Source: Penelope pileata (Eukaryota; Chordata; Aves; Galliformes; Cracidae). From it: a stretch of 64,000 nucleotides of DNA. The notes beneath the pieces were generated by a model. That model was not told where the DNA came from, searched no databases, and saw nothing but the letters and a program-made list of their open reading frames with translations. The DNA lies in assembly GCA_013396635.1 (NCBI GenBank), contig WBMW01001298.1, forward strand, positions 35,919 to 99,918, given 5' to 3'. The translations under genes and the position numbers were made by a program. Positions 38,564 to 49,957 of the stretch are shown one piece after another. The number at the start of each line of letters is the position of its first letter. Position 1 is the stretch's first letter.

Positions 38564-39211
38564 GACACAATCAGAAAGTTTTATTTCTAATAGGTTTCAT
38601 ATACAAATTACTTACAAATGAAAATTATCTAAGTACTGATTTTACAATGTCTTTAACAAGTCAGGAATAAAGAATTGTTTTAAAGAAACAGCCTCTCTTA
38701 GGAATTGTCTTTTACAGCTATTTATACAGATTCTAGACTGATGAAGACTTGACTTAGTTATGTGGAGATTATATTTGTACAAAAGGTGGCCAACAGTGAA
38801 GCAGTACACATATATCATAAGCTATTCTTAATTTTTCTTGCATTTCTGTTCTGGGTCCTTTGGCTAATGAAATATGAATGTCTCAAAGTGCATGTAATAT
38901 TCTATCCTATTCTTAAGGTCAATTGTATCCGATATAAAAAAGATACTTTTTTTTTAAAAAGACTATGAAACGAACATACTTTTATAACAGCAAAGCATTT
39001 AAATCACGTTTTTTAAAAAGATTTTTTCAGACACTATAAACTTAAAAATATTCTGTCGGAATGAAAGAGATCACGAATTGGATAGACAAAGCTTACATTT
39101 ATAGCCAAGTGACATTCTTGTAATGAATACTTCAGTACTACAGAATAGATTTTGACAGATTAAATAAAGTAGCAGAATATTTATAATTTGTCATCCTCAA
39201 ATTGTAACAAG
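38564..39211. repeat. Duplicated locus, copy 2 (648 bp)
   Basis: Matches 36914-37561 with one substitution seen (38929). It ends at the N at 39212. Its last 211 bp (39001-39211) are repeated immediately after the N as 39213-39423. Confidence 0.95.
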
Positions 39212-39212
39212 N
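39212..39212. other. Contig-join N between overlapping pieces
   Basis: A single N placed between two pieces that share 211 bp, indicating that an overlap was not merged. Confidence 0.95.
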
Positions 39213-40381
39213 AAATCACGTTTTTTAAAAAGATTTTTTCAGACACTATAAACTTAAAAATATTCTGTCGGAATGAAAGAGATCACGAATTGGATAGACA
39301 AAGCTTACATTTATAGCCAAGTGACATTCTTGTAATGAATACTTCAGTACTACAGAATAGATTTTGACAGATTAAATAAAGTAGCAGAATATTTATAATT
39401 TGTCATCCTCAAATTGTAACAAGAAATATCTGATTAGTTCTGAAACAGTAAGAATACAAGAAACTTACATACTCAAAGAGGTTTTGTGTCTGAATTTATA
39501 TCTTAATAAAGCAAACAGAATTTTCTGCTTTATTTTTCCTGCTTGACAATCAACTGTTTATGTTTGCATGGTGATTTTGTCTGTCCATGTCTGAAGACCA
39601 TATTTGTGTCTAAGAATGACCAATTAGGACATAAACCAATACTTATTTAAATGACTCAGGATGTTCTACTTTAGTTCACACGTAGAAAGAGATATTTAAA
39701 GGGGAGACTGTTACATTGGTTGCAAGATATGAATGTCTCATGGCTCAGGAGATTTTACAAGGATTTGATCTTCACCACTGCAGCTGTCCTTGGATTCACT
39801 GAGTTTATGCATCTGTGGCATTGATCTTCAGCAGCATTTCAGAATCTTATGTGCATTCTTGGAAAATGTTGTGTTGGATGTCCAAATACTTACCTCTTGC
39901 AGGATCTCTTCAAGCTTTGTTGATGTTAAATGAGTGTCAGAACTCTTGTTTGGTCAGTGTTCTTCTTCCGTATGCTTATTTGATTGTCATGCTCTTTGCC
40001 GTAGCATTTGTCTTTAAGCAAGGAAGAAGTAGCAGCGAGCTTTTCATTGGAATGTGTATTTTAAGACACAGCTTTGGCTGAAATGCTGTTCAGTTTTGTT
40101 CATTTGGAGGGCTTGGAGCAAGGATGTTCAATGAGAAGACACTGAAAGAAAAAGTGCTCTTACAAAACATTCTCAGGAGGTGTGCACAAAGCTATTTAGC
40201 AGCATATATTTATAGGCAGTCAGGGTGGTAAATTGTATTCAATATGTATGCAACAGTCATATAGAGGATTTAAAGATAGACAAACTAATTTGCTTGTCAA
40301 TAGTTTTTTTTCTTTGAAATGTGAATCTTTTTCTACTCTTTTTTTTTTAAACCTTTTTACTGGTGAGTGGTATTTTAGTTA
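39213..40381. repeat. Duplicated locus, copy 3 (1,169 bp)
   Basis: Matches 37351-38519 with one substitution seen (40036). Unique sequence (CATAGAGGTGAACAG) continues from 40382, so this piece probably supplies the correct right-hand continuation of copy 1. Confidence 0.95.
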
Positions 40382-41289
40382 CATAGAGGTGAACAGACCT
40401 AGGGTTTGTTTAGTAGTGAAAACTTTAATCCATTAATTCAGAAATATATCAGAGGGAGGTTGGGTTCCTTGAAATGGAACAGCTTTAACCTCTGCATATC
40501 CCAGATCACTGTTGTAAAATGTTGTTCTGTCATATTTTAAAGACAGAAACATATGTAGGTTGTGTAAGGTCCTATGTAAGTCTTCATTTTAATTGACTTC
40601 TTATGTAATTAGGGAGTACTAGATAGTGTCAGCCAAGTAAAGTCCTGACCACTTATGGGGTACTTTTTGTTGTTTGTTGGCTTTTTCTAAATACTGTTGC
40701 TAAAAGTATTCCAGTTTAGCGTACAGACCTTTATGTTTCATCGGCGACTTGAAGAGTAGTAAAATGTAACCCAGTGACTGAAATTATATTCTGTGCTGAC
40801 CCTCAGCCTGACTTTTGGCAGGATCCTGAAATGTTTGGAAATTATCTGAGATGAAGATCAGGTTAATTGTTCTGTTTTCTTGGTTCTGACTCCATCTTAA
40901 TAATTCAAAGACAGCTTACAAAGCTGAAATATACACATAGAATATAATCTCTGAAAGCATATCAAAGAATGAATTTATTCATACTATTAAAATGCAAAGG
41001 TTCCAATATAAGGCTGATGTATTTCATTTAAATTAAATGACCTATTATCTAGTGACATGTAACAGGAAATTCTGTAGAAAGTAAACGATCACATTTTCAC
41101 ACATAGATTTATTTTCTATCATGATTTATGGAGAAGAGATCCTAGTGTTTGATCTATTCAAGTATTCAGCTATCAAGCATTGCAACTATAAATATTCTAC
41201 CTTATTATTTGCACCCTATGTTCTGCAACGAACCTTGTTTCTAAAACTGGGTAGAAATAGTTAACAACAACTTAAACTAAGAATGACAG
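40382..41289. other. Non-coding sequence, no gene seen
   Basis: AT-rich sequence up to the CR1 at about 41290. No gene or repeat is recognised. Confidence 0.6.
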
Positions 41290-43216
41290 GAGACGGTCAT
41301 TATAATAGCCACCATCACTAATAACCAGTAGCCCTGAGAAGAAGTGATGAACAGGGTTGATGAGAAAAAGCATGCAGTAATTTGACAGAAAGGGATCACA
41401 CAATCAACAAAATAGGGCTTAAGTGGGTCACCTCTGGCATTTGCCTATAAATAAGTGCCTACAAGGCACAATTATGCAGAAATTCACTCAAACCCTTTCT
41501 AGGAAGTCAAAATGCTGGTGGGACTCTCTTAGAGTGCCTGTATACTAATGCATGTAGTATGGGAAATAAACATAATGAGTTAGAGATTTGTGTGTATTTG
41601 CAAGACTGAACTTGCTGGGATAACAGAAATGTGGTAGGATGGCTCCCTTAACTCCAGTGTTTCAATAGAAAAACGTCTTTAGGAATCTTTAGGAATGACA
41701 GGCTAGGAAGATGAGGAGGGGAGTTATTACCTTTTATGTGAGAGAGCAGTCGGAATGCATGGAGATGCGCCTGGGGATGGATGAGGAACCAACTCAGATT
41801 TTATGTTATGGAACTAAAGCGAAAACAGGTATAATTATCCTGGGGGTCTGCTAAAGGCCACCTGATCAGGAGGAACAAACAGATGAAGCCCTCTACAGGG
41901 AGACAGGGGCATTCTCATAACAATAGGCCTGGCCCTCATGGGAGACTTCAACTGCCCAGATATTTGGTGGGGAGACAGCACAGCAGTGCATAAGCAGTCG
42001 AGGAGGTTCAAGAACTGCATCAGTGTTAACTTCTTCTGGAAGTGATAGAGGAGCCAACAAAGAGAGGTGCTTTGCTGACTTCATACTCATCAATGAGGAG
42101 GGACTTGCTGGGAATGTGATGGTCAAAGGAAGCTTTGGTTGCTATGACCACGAGATGGTGGAGTTCGGGATCACGAGGGCAAGGAGAAGAGTGAAAAGCA
42201 AGTTCGAATCCCTGGAGTTAGGAAAACAGACCTTGGCCTCATCGGGCATCTGCTTGGTAGAGTCCCTTAGGATAAAGCTCTAGAGGGAAGTAGATGAGCG
42301 AAGAGATCCTAGCCAAACTATCAAAAAAATGAAGCATACAGAGAGGAAAAGAAAGGATGGATAACTCAAGAGGAATACAGAGGCATTGTCTGAGCATTCA
42401 AAAGTGTAGTTAGGAAAGACAAAGCCCAAATGGAATTGTACCTGGCCTAGAATGTCAAGTGCAAGAGTGGATTCTGAAAGTATGTAATTAAGAGAAGGAG
42501 GGCTGGGAAAATGTGGACCTTCTGCTGAATGAAATGGGAGACCTGTTTACGCAAGAGAATGAAAAGGTTGAGGTACTGTATGCCTTCTTCAGGTTCAATC
42601 TTTAGCTGCAAGACTGGTCATCAGGAATCCCAGGTCCCAAACATCAAGAGAAAAATCTGAAGCAATGAAGATTTTGGAAGAGGATCCAAAATGGAAGAGG
42701 ATCAACTCAGTGCATAATTAAGCAAATTGGACATACAGAAGTCCATGGACTCTGATGGGGTGCATGGATGACTCCAATGAAGATGTCTAAGGGGCTGGAT
42801 CATGGGAGCTGGTTCATAGCAGCTGGGACTGTTCAACCCGGAGAAGGGAAGGCTCAAGGGGATAGAAATTATTAGTGTGTATAAATATCTGAAGGAAGCA
42901 TGGGACAGAGGACAGAGCCATGGTTTTCTTTGGTTGTGTCCAGTGACAGGACAAGAGGCAAGGGGCACCACTGAAATACAAGAAATTCTATCTGAACATC
43001 ATGAAATACATTACTGTGGGGGTGATGGAGCACTGGCACAGGATGCTCAGAGGCTATGGGATCTCCCTCCTCAGGGATCTTCAAATGCCACCTGAATATG
43101 GTCTGGTCACCCTGCTCTGAGTGTCCCTGCTTGACCAGGGTTTGTACCAAATTGCCTCCAGAGGTCCCTTCCAGCCTCAGCCATTCTGTGATTCTGAAGC
43201 TCTGTGGTTCTATGAA
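41290..43216 (+). mobile_element. CR1 LINE with endonuclease but without reverse transcriptase
   Basis: A plus-strand CR1 of about 1.93 kb. The left part, from about 41290, follows the 5' half of ORF2 (blocks 'gtgggtcacctct', 'gcctgtatactaatgcatg', 'gtggtaggatggctccc'). The GDFN and YDHEM endonuclease signatures and the linker follow. At about 42765-42790 the sequence jumps from the first codons of the RT (near 'cagaagtccatggactctga') to the C-terminal end of ORF2 ('gggactgttcaacccggaga'). It then runs through the 3' UTR to the tail near 43216. Compared with the copy at 32.5-34.7 kb, about 1.1 kb holding the RT core is missing. Confidence 0.93.
41640..42760 (+). pseudogene. CR1 ORF2 endonuclease/linker remnant
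   Basis: The APE-type endonuclease of a non-LTR retrotransposon nicks the target DNA. Two of its signatures can be read. At 41935-41964 the codons give LMGDFNCPDI, including the GDFN box with its catalytic Asp and Asn. At 42140-42160 they give CYDHEMVEF, where the usual SDH triplet has become YDH with Asp and His kept. The frame is interrupted by stops, for example after 42283, and several shifts, so no enzyme is made. The remnant continues into a degenerate linker and stops where the RT should begin. Confidence 0.88.
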
Positions 43217-44625
43217 GTGAGTATTCCAAAGGCTTAATACTATGTAGTGTTTCTGAGAAATTCTGGAGGAAAAAAATAAAAGTGCATCTCTTCCTTGGGC
43301 TTTTTATTTACTGACACTTGTACTTATTATAAGTTAGAAATGTCCATTTTCTGGTCCCTACAGAATGTCTCTAGACATTTATATTGAATTTGGGAAAGTA
43401 GTGAATTAATTTATGTCGTAGGAAGTTAAACAGATTTGATTCATAGATTCATATCTGTTTTCCAACACTTCAAATTGCTCTTCATACCAATAAGATGAAA
43501 CATTCTTTCCTATAAGTGAAGCATTCTGATTACTAGAGTCATTCCTTACCTGTGCAATAACTGTAACATAGAATCAGATGCCTACAACACCATCACTACT
43601 TTGGGCAGAGGCACAGATGCATTATAGGACAGGTGTTAACTCTATCTGCTAAATTTTTGAGGCTTCACCATGAACCTGAGGTGTCTAGTTTTCTTTCTAT
43701 CTGCTACCTTGCCAGATTTGATATGGGTAAAGATAAAGCCAGAATAACAAAAGGGTTGCAATACAGCTTCTGATGCTGTGTCCCTGTCTTTGGTCTCCAC
43801 CGCCATCTTTCCTGTAACACGCTTCTGTTGAAATATTGAATTTATTGAAACTAGTTCCTTATATTTGATGCATTCTAATTCTCCATTCTCTACAAAAAGA
43901 CAATGTTATTCTTTCATCAGATATAGTTTGGGATATATCTGTACTTCGTCAGTGGCTGGAGCTTCATGTGTGCTTCTGAGAGATTAGATTTTGCTTCTAA
44001 TTCTGACCTCCTTAAGACTACAGTCTCTATTCATGACCAGTAGAACTCCCACCCACCTGGGGGTCTGTGCTCATCTCTGATACAGCAAAGTTCCAGACAG
44101 AAACAGATGCATCTCTGATTTATGTATTGATAGTAGATACAGGTTTGCTCTTCCTACATGCAAGCCTACAGGCAGTAATGTGAACAGATTATTATGACAC
44201 AGAGAAGCAAGTATAGACCTATGTAGGAGGAAAGTGAGAAAGAACTCTTCAAAATGGGAAAGTAAATTGTTATTCTGGAGGGTGGTGGGAGGTTATTGTG
44301 TTTTAGAAATAAAGCAGACTACTTTATATCACATGAAAGTGAAATCTTGAGCATGTCAATAATAAAGCTCTTAGCAGAGAAAAGATATAGATCTCAGTAG
44401 GTCTGAATGCGAAAAAAAAAAGACTAGACAAATCAAAGACAGGTCTATGTTTGTGGCTAGCTGCATACTCCAGAAGTCAGACAGAGGAACAGAACCTTGC
44501 CTACACCAAATATTCATCTGGAGCAAAGCACAATTCTCTGTTCTTCAGAAGCCGCATGGAACATTTATTAGGTTACAAGCCAGAATGGATTATTACACAA
44601 AGACCTCTTCTGGCTTGCAATCTTT
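43217..44625. other. Non-coding sequence, no gene seen
   Basis: About 1.4 kb with nothing recognisable. Confidence 0.55.
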
Positions 44626-44990
44626 TTACTTCTGTCTCCCAGAAATGTGCAGTTTTCTGGAGCCACATCTGAGATATTCATTGTGAGGAAATTTATGCCT
44701 ATTGCCCTTCCTCCTGTCTCTCAGTGTCTTACAGAGGAATCTGGTTCTGTTTTTTCTATATTTTCCCGTTAGGGAACAGAAAGCAGCAGAAAACTCTCCC
44801 CTTAGCCTTCTTTTCCTAAGACTAAAGGAAGGCGATTTTCTTAACCTCTCCTCATACTTCCTATCTTTCCTGATCATTTTGATAGCTTTACACTTGACTT
44901 TTTCTAGTATATTAGTAACTTTCTTTAACTTGAGGATCCAAAATATGGCTGAAAACCACCCCTTGAACATGGCAGTCCAGCAATTTCATG
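44626..44990 (-). mobile_element. Ancient CR1 ORF2 C-terminal fragment
   Basis: The minus-strand frame 44970-44626 (114 codons) contains LEKVKCKAIKMIRKD, then YEERLRKSPSFSLRKRRLRG, EFSAAF and a KYRKNRTRFL-like stretch. This follows the CR1 ORF2 C-terminal signature in order. No clear 3' tail is seen at the low-coordinate side. The frame is open across the whole piece despite divergence, which is probably chance. Confidence 0.8.
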
Positions 44991-45094
44991 CCTGCCATGC
45001 ACTTATCAAGGCCATAGTCCATATCTCACCAGTCTGGCCTTGGTTATATCAAATTAGCAACCTTGACTTCTCTCACCAAGCCAATGACAAGCAA

Positions 45095-45514
45095 GTCCAG
45101 TAGAAAGGGCTATCAAGATGATCAGTAGTGTATTCCATATGAGAAGAGGCTAGGTGAAACTATTTTCTTCAGCCTTAGGAAGTAAAGGCAAAGGAGAGAG
45201 CTTAACTCTATCTTCAACTTCCTGATGAGAAAATGTAGAGAAAACAGAGACAGATTCTTCTAAGAATTGCTCAGAGACAGGAGGAGAGGCAATGTACTCA
45301 AATTGCCAAACTAGAAATTCTGACTGTATATATAGATAAAACATTTTTGATGTGAGTATAATCTCTCACTTGCATAGGCTGAACATGACTCTCCATCCTT
45401 GCAGCTATTCAGAAGGCTTTAAGATATGTCCTTTAGGCAGACCTGGTTTGAGCAGATGGTTGGACTACACGATCTCCAGAGGCCCTTTCCAACCCATACA
45501 GTGTCATGATTCTC
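45095..45514 (+). mobile_element. Ancient CR1 3' end
   Basis: Plus-strand codons around 45108-45345 give RAIKMIS, then a degenerate MRRG stretch, and later RIAQRQEERQCTQIAKLEIL in another frame. These are recognisable as CR1 ORF2 C-terminus with frameshifts. The 3' UTR follows (GGTTGGACTACACGATCTCC and 'aggccctttccaaccc'), ending near TCATGATTCT. The orientation is opposite to the neighbouring fragment at 44626-44990. Confidence 0.8.
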
Positions 45515-47916
45515 TCTGATGTCTGAAGATTCACAGAATTGAGATGATAAAAATCACAATCAAGCTTGTTTTCAGAACCTTGCACTTAAGAGTAAGAGTT
45601 TTTTATGATCTTGGAAAGACTTATGGACATGCTTTAGCTTTATATAATTTGAATAGTATTATTGACTTTGCTGTGTTAGTTTATAGTGCTGTGGATGAAG
45701 CATGAGCATAAATCTTTACAGTTGTCATACTCCCTCTCCTTGTAAATGCAAATGTATTCTTATTCTTGAAGCATATATAAAATCCCTTTAGACCATTCTC
45801 ATTTTAAAGAGTTAGTAGTAAATTGCAATTTGAGATAAATCACAAGGCAGTGTGTTTTGTATAACTTATGATTGGACATTTTTTAGAGTATTTCATTCTG
45901 CTTTTTGAAGAACTAACAGACTGTTACCATTCAGGATATGGGAGAGAAAAGTTGAATAAACACTATCAAATTCAGCTTCACTGCTCTGCCTTCTGATATG
46001 ACTTAGAAAAGAGTAATTAAATTATGCAGAGGAAATACTTTGAACTTTCATTTTTAGAAAAGTGTCACTCAGGTGGAAGAGAAACATCCACAATAAAAAC
46101 AAACAATCAAACAAAAAAACCCACAGAGCATTAGTAGGTGGATTTCAACTGAAACTTTGGAACTTGATGTCTGTTCTTGTAAAGCAGTCCTTTTTCTTTT
46201 TTTTTTTGTTTTGAAACGGCATAGTCATAGATATTTTTCAGTTGTGAAAACTGTTTAAATATAACTAGAGTGATAGAACAGATTTCTTTAGAAGTTAGAG
46301 ATATAGGTTTTGGGAATCTGGTATCTAAAAGCCAAATCTGGCTTTTTGGGAGAAAAGAAACCTCTCAAAATTCTTTTTAATATGCGGCACATTCATTATT
46401 TCCTTCCGCAGTAATTTCAAATTCAAATCTAGCATTTGTCCAATAAAGACATGCAAATATATTATTTATGGGTTTTTTTTTGAAAGATGGCAAGTCATGG
46501 AACAGTTGTCTGCTGCATCTGTGAAGCCTTTTATTGCCAGTTGAAACTTTCAGTTATTCACACACTCAGATGAGTGTATTTAAACTATGACCTATTTATT
46601 CTTCTTTCTTCAAGATTTGAATGTTGTCTCTGCCATCTTCATTCATGACATATTTGTATGTTTATTTAATAAGCTGATGGAGGCACAGATGCCAGTTTTA
46701 ATTCTTTCTACCTCTGCTGAGCCAAGCAGCCACTTTTGTGCTATGTTCAAGAAACACCTTTGGAAACAGAGACAACAGAATGCTTTCTCAGTTGCTGATT
46801 TAGTACCAAGTAAGCAGCTGAACCAGATGACTGGCTGCATATATACAAGTATGGTAAAATAATGGAGACTTTAGAAGCTGTTAAAGCATGATAGTGATGA
46901 AAATTGCATGATTATACAGGCTGGTGGTTTTACAATGATGATCAGATACTGTGCTGTGCAGAGTATTCTTTCCTCTAAATAAAGGGAGCTGGAAATACAT
47001 AGAAAGGTGTTTCACAGCCAACAGGACAAGGCCAGTGTGGTGAGATATGGTCTCTAGCTGTTAACATCCCCAGAAAAAGCAAGAATACTGCCCTTATTCT
47101 GAAAACGAAAGAGGCATGGGAGATGTAGATTTTTTTCACATCTTATACTGCAGTGCACTAGAGGTGTTTGAGATCTGGTTCTGGCAATCAGACTAAACCA
47201 TGCTTCGTAACAGACATAATTAAATTGGCTGGGAGCTATTGCTCTAAGAAAGTAGGTTTCTTTTTATGATAAAAATATACATTAATATCTTTGTTGACAG
47301 CACTTAAAATATGATCTATCATTGGACTTGTGTATGTGAAACCATAAGTTTGTGAGTATTCCCACATGCTGGAGGTTCTATATATGTGCCTATGTGCCTA
47401 TCTAATTCAAGGCCCTAGGCATAGTGTTGGATCATGGCCCAGATAACTTAATTAACTATTCTAAAAATACTTATCATTGAAAAATTAAGAACTAAAACTG
47501 CAACACTAATGTCTTCTGTGTCAGCCAGAAAGAAATCATAGCTTTAACCACTACCATTCACTTCCAAGCGTCTTATCACAATTTTTCTTTACTTCACTCA
47601 GCCTCTCTCTCACAGTTGGCCAACATCCTTCCAGCTTCATCTCAAGTCCTTTGAAACTGCCACTGAATTTCCCAGATTCCTCAATGACACCTCTTAGATT
47701 TCTTTTCCCTCACAGCTTTTCAGCCCTGGTAACTTTCCTCTGTCCAACAGAATTGCCAGCTCTTTCACCGTCTCTTTCAGAACCTTTTCTGTCACCTCTC
47801 AAAAATTGAATTTAGCTGTGTTTCTGATGAACAAAGACTTTGTTCTGTGTCAATGTTTTGGTCAGAAGCTGATCTTGGTGGCCAAGCCAATATTACAGAA
47901 AGGTTTTCTGATTTAT

Positions 47917-47945
47917 AAAAAAAATAAAAATAAAAATAAAAACAA
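47917..47945. repeat. (AAAAAT)n A-rich simple repeat
   Basis: A short A-rich array with TAAAAA-type units. No element is attached to it. Confidence 0.85.
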
Positions 47946-48482
47946 GCAAACAGAAAAGACAAAAACAAGGAAGAGGAGAAGTAGATTTTTTTTTTTTTCA
48001 AACAGATACCAAATATGATATATAATAATTTGGAACTTTTTGGTTTGAGGAGATTTATTATGTTTTTGGGTACTAATGAAATAGCCAGCTACTCAGGAAT
48101 TCTCTATAAAATTAAGACAGAATTTTGTACAGATACCTGCTATAATTTTTCTACATTTTTTTACAGTTTCATCTGTAACACTCTTTCTAATAACAGTGCC
48201 TTATAGACATCATTAATCTCATCCTATAAAAATCTGGGTTTTTTTTATACTAAGGAGTTTTCTGCTTTTTGGAGAGTGATGTTGAAATCTGGGGTTGCGT
48301 CAAAGCTGGTGACACTGAAATCCTTCCCAAAGTCACAGACTAATTTCTTTTTATCTCAACAAAAATGATTTTATCTTTTAGATTTGAGTTCAAACTTTCT
48401 TTTCTTGTTTAATTTACAATATTTTTCTGAAAAATCATTTAGAACACAATATTTCTTCTTTATTCAGCTCTGCTTTATCTTT

Positions 48483-48506
48483 GTTTTTTGTTTTGTTTTG
48501 TTTTTT
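48483..48506. repeat. (GTTTT)n simple repeat
   Basis: A short run of about four TTTTG/GTTTT units. Confidence 0.85.
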
Positions 48507-49520
48507 CCTTTAAGTATGCTATGAAGCTCTTTCACCCATTTTGAGAGGTCATGGTCAAAAGAAGAGATTTTGGTTCATTCTTTGCCTCAAAATTAATCCT
48601 TCCTTTCTGTTCTCTCTATAATCATGCCTTGATTCATTAGGAGACACAGAAGACATTTGAACTGCCTATTAACTAGATGATAATTTAGCCAAGTTCTAGA
48701 TTGACTCAAAGACTGAAAAAAAAATGATATTTTCAAAAGCGAAATCTCAATACAGTTGGATCAAGTATTGCTGAAAAATGGTAAACAAAAGAGATGGCAG
48801 GACATACAACTGAGACAAGATGGTATAATTAGATATGAGGCTGCCTATTAATTTAGACATAGTTAAAGTAAAATTAAGTAAAATCTTCATTTTTACAGAT
48901 GTTTGGATTTATGATCATTTTGTCTATATTATTTTTTCCATCCTTAATTCAAACTCTAGCAAAACAGCAATCAATCTGAATTATGTTTGTTTTGGAACAG
49001 GAATCTGTAAATTTACAGTGTCACAAGAATGACCGTCTCCATTCAGCCTAGTGTTCATTCCTGGTTGTGTTGTATAGAGTCTTCTGATTATCTTGTTTCT
49101 ATGCAACATCATATTGCATGCAATATAATATATGATATAATCTTATTTTTACGTAGTAAGATTATAACAACACTGTCTTTATCATAGCAAACACCCTAGA
49201 GGTTTATGTTTCTATTCATTTTACCTTTAAATTTGTATTTTTTCTTTGAATTTTTATTTGTTCCTCTGTTTCCTTTAGTTTTTTAGATTAGTATTCAGTT
49301 ACTCTTTTTCATGTTTTCTGCACATGGAAGCAAAGGCGGACCTCAATTTCATATTATACAAAATAAATAAAATTAAAGCTTTGTGCATGTGATAACAACC
49401 ATTACACTATTTTTTTAATTTTTTGAACTAAAAACCTTAGTTCCATTTTGCAGAGCTCACATATCAGTTTTGGAAACCAACTAATTACATCTCTATGTAG
49501 ATGGAAAAAAAAATTAAAGT

Positions 49521-49956
49521 TATCACAGAATCATAGAATGGCCCAGGTTGGAAGGGATCCCAAGGATCATCAAGTTCCAATCCCCCTGCCACAGGCAGAG
49601 AGAGCCACCAACCTCCAGATCTGGTACCAGATCTGGTTGCTCAGGGCCCCATCCAACCTGGCCTTGAACATGTCCAGGGTCGGGGCATCCACAGCCTCTC
49701 TGGGCAGCCTGTTCCAGCACCTTACCACTCTCTTGGAAAAGAACTTCCCCCTGATGTCTAATCTAAACCTTCCCTCCTTCAGCTTAAAACCATTGCCCCT
49801 TGTTCTATCACTGTCTACCCTTGTGAAAAGTTGCTTTCCCTCCTGTTTGTAATCTCCTTTTAAATCCTGGAAGGCCGCAATGAGGTCCCCCTGCAGCCTT
49901 CTCTTCTCCGTGCTGAACAAGCCCAGCTCCCTCAGTCTATCCCTCTAGTGGAGGTG
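49521..49956 (-). mobile_element. CR1 LINE 3' part, ending at an N
   Basis: Minus-strand CR1 with its tail at 49521 (CACAGAATCATAGAATGG on the plus strand). The 3' UTR follows, then a frame (49920-49570) with RRLQGDLIAAFQDLKG and RFRLDIRGKFF-like blocks and WNRLPREAVDAP. A short duplication of CCAGATCTGGT (about 49616-49639) is specific to this copy. The element stops at the N at 49957 and unrelated AT-rich sequence follows. Confidence 0.95.
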
Positions 49957-49957
49957 N
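49957..49957. other. Single N at the broken end of a CR1
   Basis: CR1 sequence stops exactly here. The rest of the element may have been lost at a contig join. Confidence 0.95.

Larger units (their letters stand above)
45515..49520. other. AT-rich non-coding sequence with simple repeats
   Basis: About 4 kb without a recognisable gene. It contains an AAAAAT-type array at 47917-47945, a T-run at 47986-47998 and a GTTTT array at 48483-48506. The Lys/Asn-rich frame at 47806-48018 is a product of the A-rich repeat. The frames at 46587-46862 plus and 46643-46840 minus overlap on opposite strands and have no known domain. Confidence 0.55.

Noticed and set aside
37112..38968. Two identical 68-codon frames suggesting a small tandem gene family
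   Set aside because: They lie in the duplicated contigs of one locus; the repetition is most likely an assembly artefact and the peptide has no known domain.
42190..42215. GTTCGAATCC resembling a tRNA T-loop
   Set aside because: It lies within the CR1 ORF2 remnant and has no cloverleaf context.
47792..48018. Lys/Asn-rich and Phe-rich frames on opposite strands
   Set aside because: Both come from the A-rich simple repeat at 47917-47945 and the adjacent T-run.
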